Shown: in pieces, positions 12,562 to 12,944 of the stretch
Layout: every line of letters begins with the position of its first letter
Numbering within the stretch: the stretch's first letter is position 1
Assembly (NCBI GenBank): GCA_947631715.1
Contig: CANRMK010000024.1
Location: 1-12,944, forward strand
Length of the DNA: 12,944 bases
Source: an uncultured Acetatifactor sp.
Lineage (GTDB): Bacteria; Bacillota; Clostridia; Lachnospirales; Lachnospiraceae
Reading direction: 5' to 3'
Translations under genes and position numbers: made by a program
Notes under the pieces: model-generated
Told to the model about the DNA's origin: nothing
What the model saw: only the letters and a program-made list of their open reading frames with translations
The model's database searches: none

Positions 12562-12944
12562 ATGAGGAAAACAGAGAACTTTAATGACGGGTGGCTCTTT
12601 TACTGGGGTGACGGAAATGAGTATTCAGATCCGCTTTTTCAGGACGGCCAGTGGCGGGAAGTGCTTCTGCCCCACGATTGGAGCATAGAATGTGAACCGG
12701 ATCAAAATGCGCCTACAGGCGGCGGAGGCGGTTACGTTACTGCGGGGATCGGCTGGTACCGCAAGCATTTTTGTCTGAACGATCTGAAGGAAGAGGAAAA
12801 GGTATTTCTTTACTTTGAGGGGATCTACATGGATGCCACCCTCTACTTGAACGGCGAAAAGATAGGGTGGCATGGATATGGGTATGGCTCCTTTGAAGTG
12901 GATCTCACGGGGAAATTAAAACAGGAAAACGTGCTGGCGATCCG
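12562..12944 (+). CDS. Glycoside hydrolase family 2 (beta-galactosidase type), N-terminal part
   Basis: The first 127 residues of a GH2 enzyme that continues beyond the window. The visible part is the sugar-binding jelly-roll domain: MRKTENFNDGWLFYWGD, LPHDWSIE, GGGGYVTAGIGWYRKHF, and YFEGIYMDATLYLNGEKIGWHGYGYGSFEVDLT. The PHDW, GWYRK and LNG...GY.SF..D motifs are typical of bacterial beta-galactosidases and beta-glucuronidases. No signal peptide is present, so it probably acts in the cytoplasm on imported oligosaccharides. The site GGAGGAGGGAG (12548-12558) is a very strong ribosome binding site. The catalytic domain is outside the window, so the exact sugar cannot be given. Confidence 0.9.
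   Translation, partial: MRKTENFNDGWLFYWGDGNEYSDPLFQDGQWREVLLPHDWSIECEPDQNAPTGGGGGYVTAGIGWYRKHFCLNDLKEEEKVFLYFEGIYMDATLYLNGEKIGWHGYGYGSFEVDLTGKLKQENVLAI

Noticed and set aside
1..12944. CRISPR arrays, tRNA or rRNA genes.
   Set aside because: No regularly spaced direct repeats and no tRNA- or rRNA-like conserved segments were seen on either strand.

Overview
The window looks like chromosomal DNA of an anaerobic, endospore-forming Clostridia member, most likely a Lachnospiraceae-type gut bacterium. The reasons are the oxygen-independent ribonucleotide reductase pair nrdD-nrdG, a GerA/SpoVAF-type germination protein, the cotJ spore-coat operon, strong Shine-Dalgarno sites and a glycoside hydrolase family 2 gene at the right edge. 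The taxon is inferred from gene content and protein style, not from a database match.

Left half (1-7895). The window opens inside a YjjG-type HAD nucleotidase, whose end overlaps the start of a WYL-domain transcription regulator. That pair ends at a strong intrinsic terminator. Next is a nucleotide-metabolism block: a near-consensus promoter, two NrdR boxes one 31-bp period apart, nrdD, nrdG, and a dUTPase gene behind a palindrome that covers the nrdG stop codon. A terminator hairpin after dut also contains the ribosome binding site of a SpoVAF-like gene that starts with TTG. A DegV-family lipid-binding protein with its own promoter and terminator follows.

Middle (7896-8330). A gene-free stretch holds a 219-bp element with perfect 13-bp terminal inverted repeats, an AGAAAA direct repeat on each side and a long nested internal palindrome. 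It could be a MITE or a rod-shaped structured RNA. A second, weaker set of inverted repeats lies between it and the coat operon.

Right half (8339-12406). cotJA, cotJB and cotJC form a tightly coupled coat operon, but cotJC is split. Its first 62 codons end at 9039 and its last 144 codons resume at 11972. The 2932-bp insert carries a large serine recombinase on the minus strand, a small SHOCT-like protein, a short unidentified ORF and a zinc-ribbon protein with its own promoter. A 12-bp direct repeat, ACCGACATTGGT, sits at both junctions. Recombination between the two copies would rejoin cotJC exactly in frame, restoring the family motif GLLTDIGTEE-AHLE and bringing all expected manganese ligands into one 206-residue protein. 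This is the architecture of a skin-like developmental intervening element, comparable to skin in sigK, here placed in a manganese-catalase coat gene. It is the main discovery candidate of the window.

Right edge (12407-12944). A hairpin and a possible promoter precede the N-terminal part of a beta-galactosidase-type GH2 enzyme that runs off the window.
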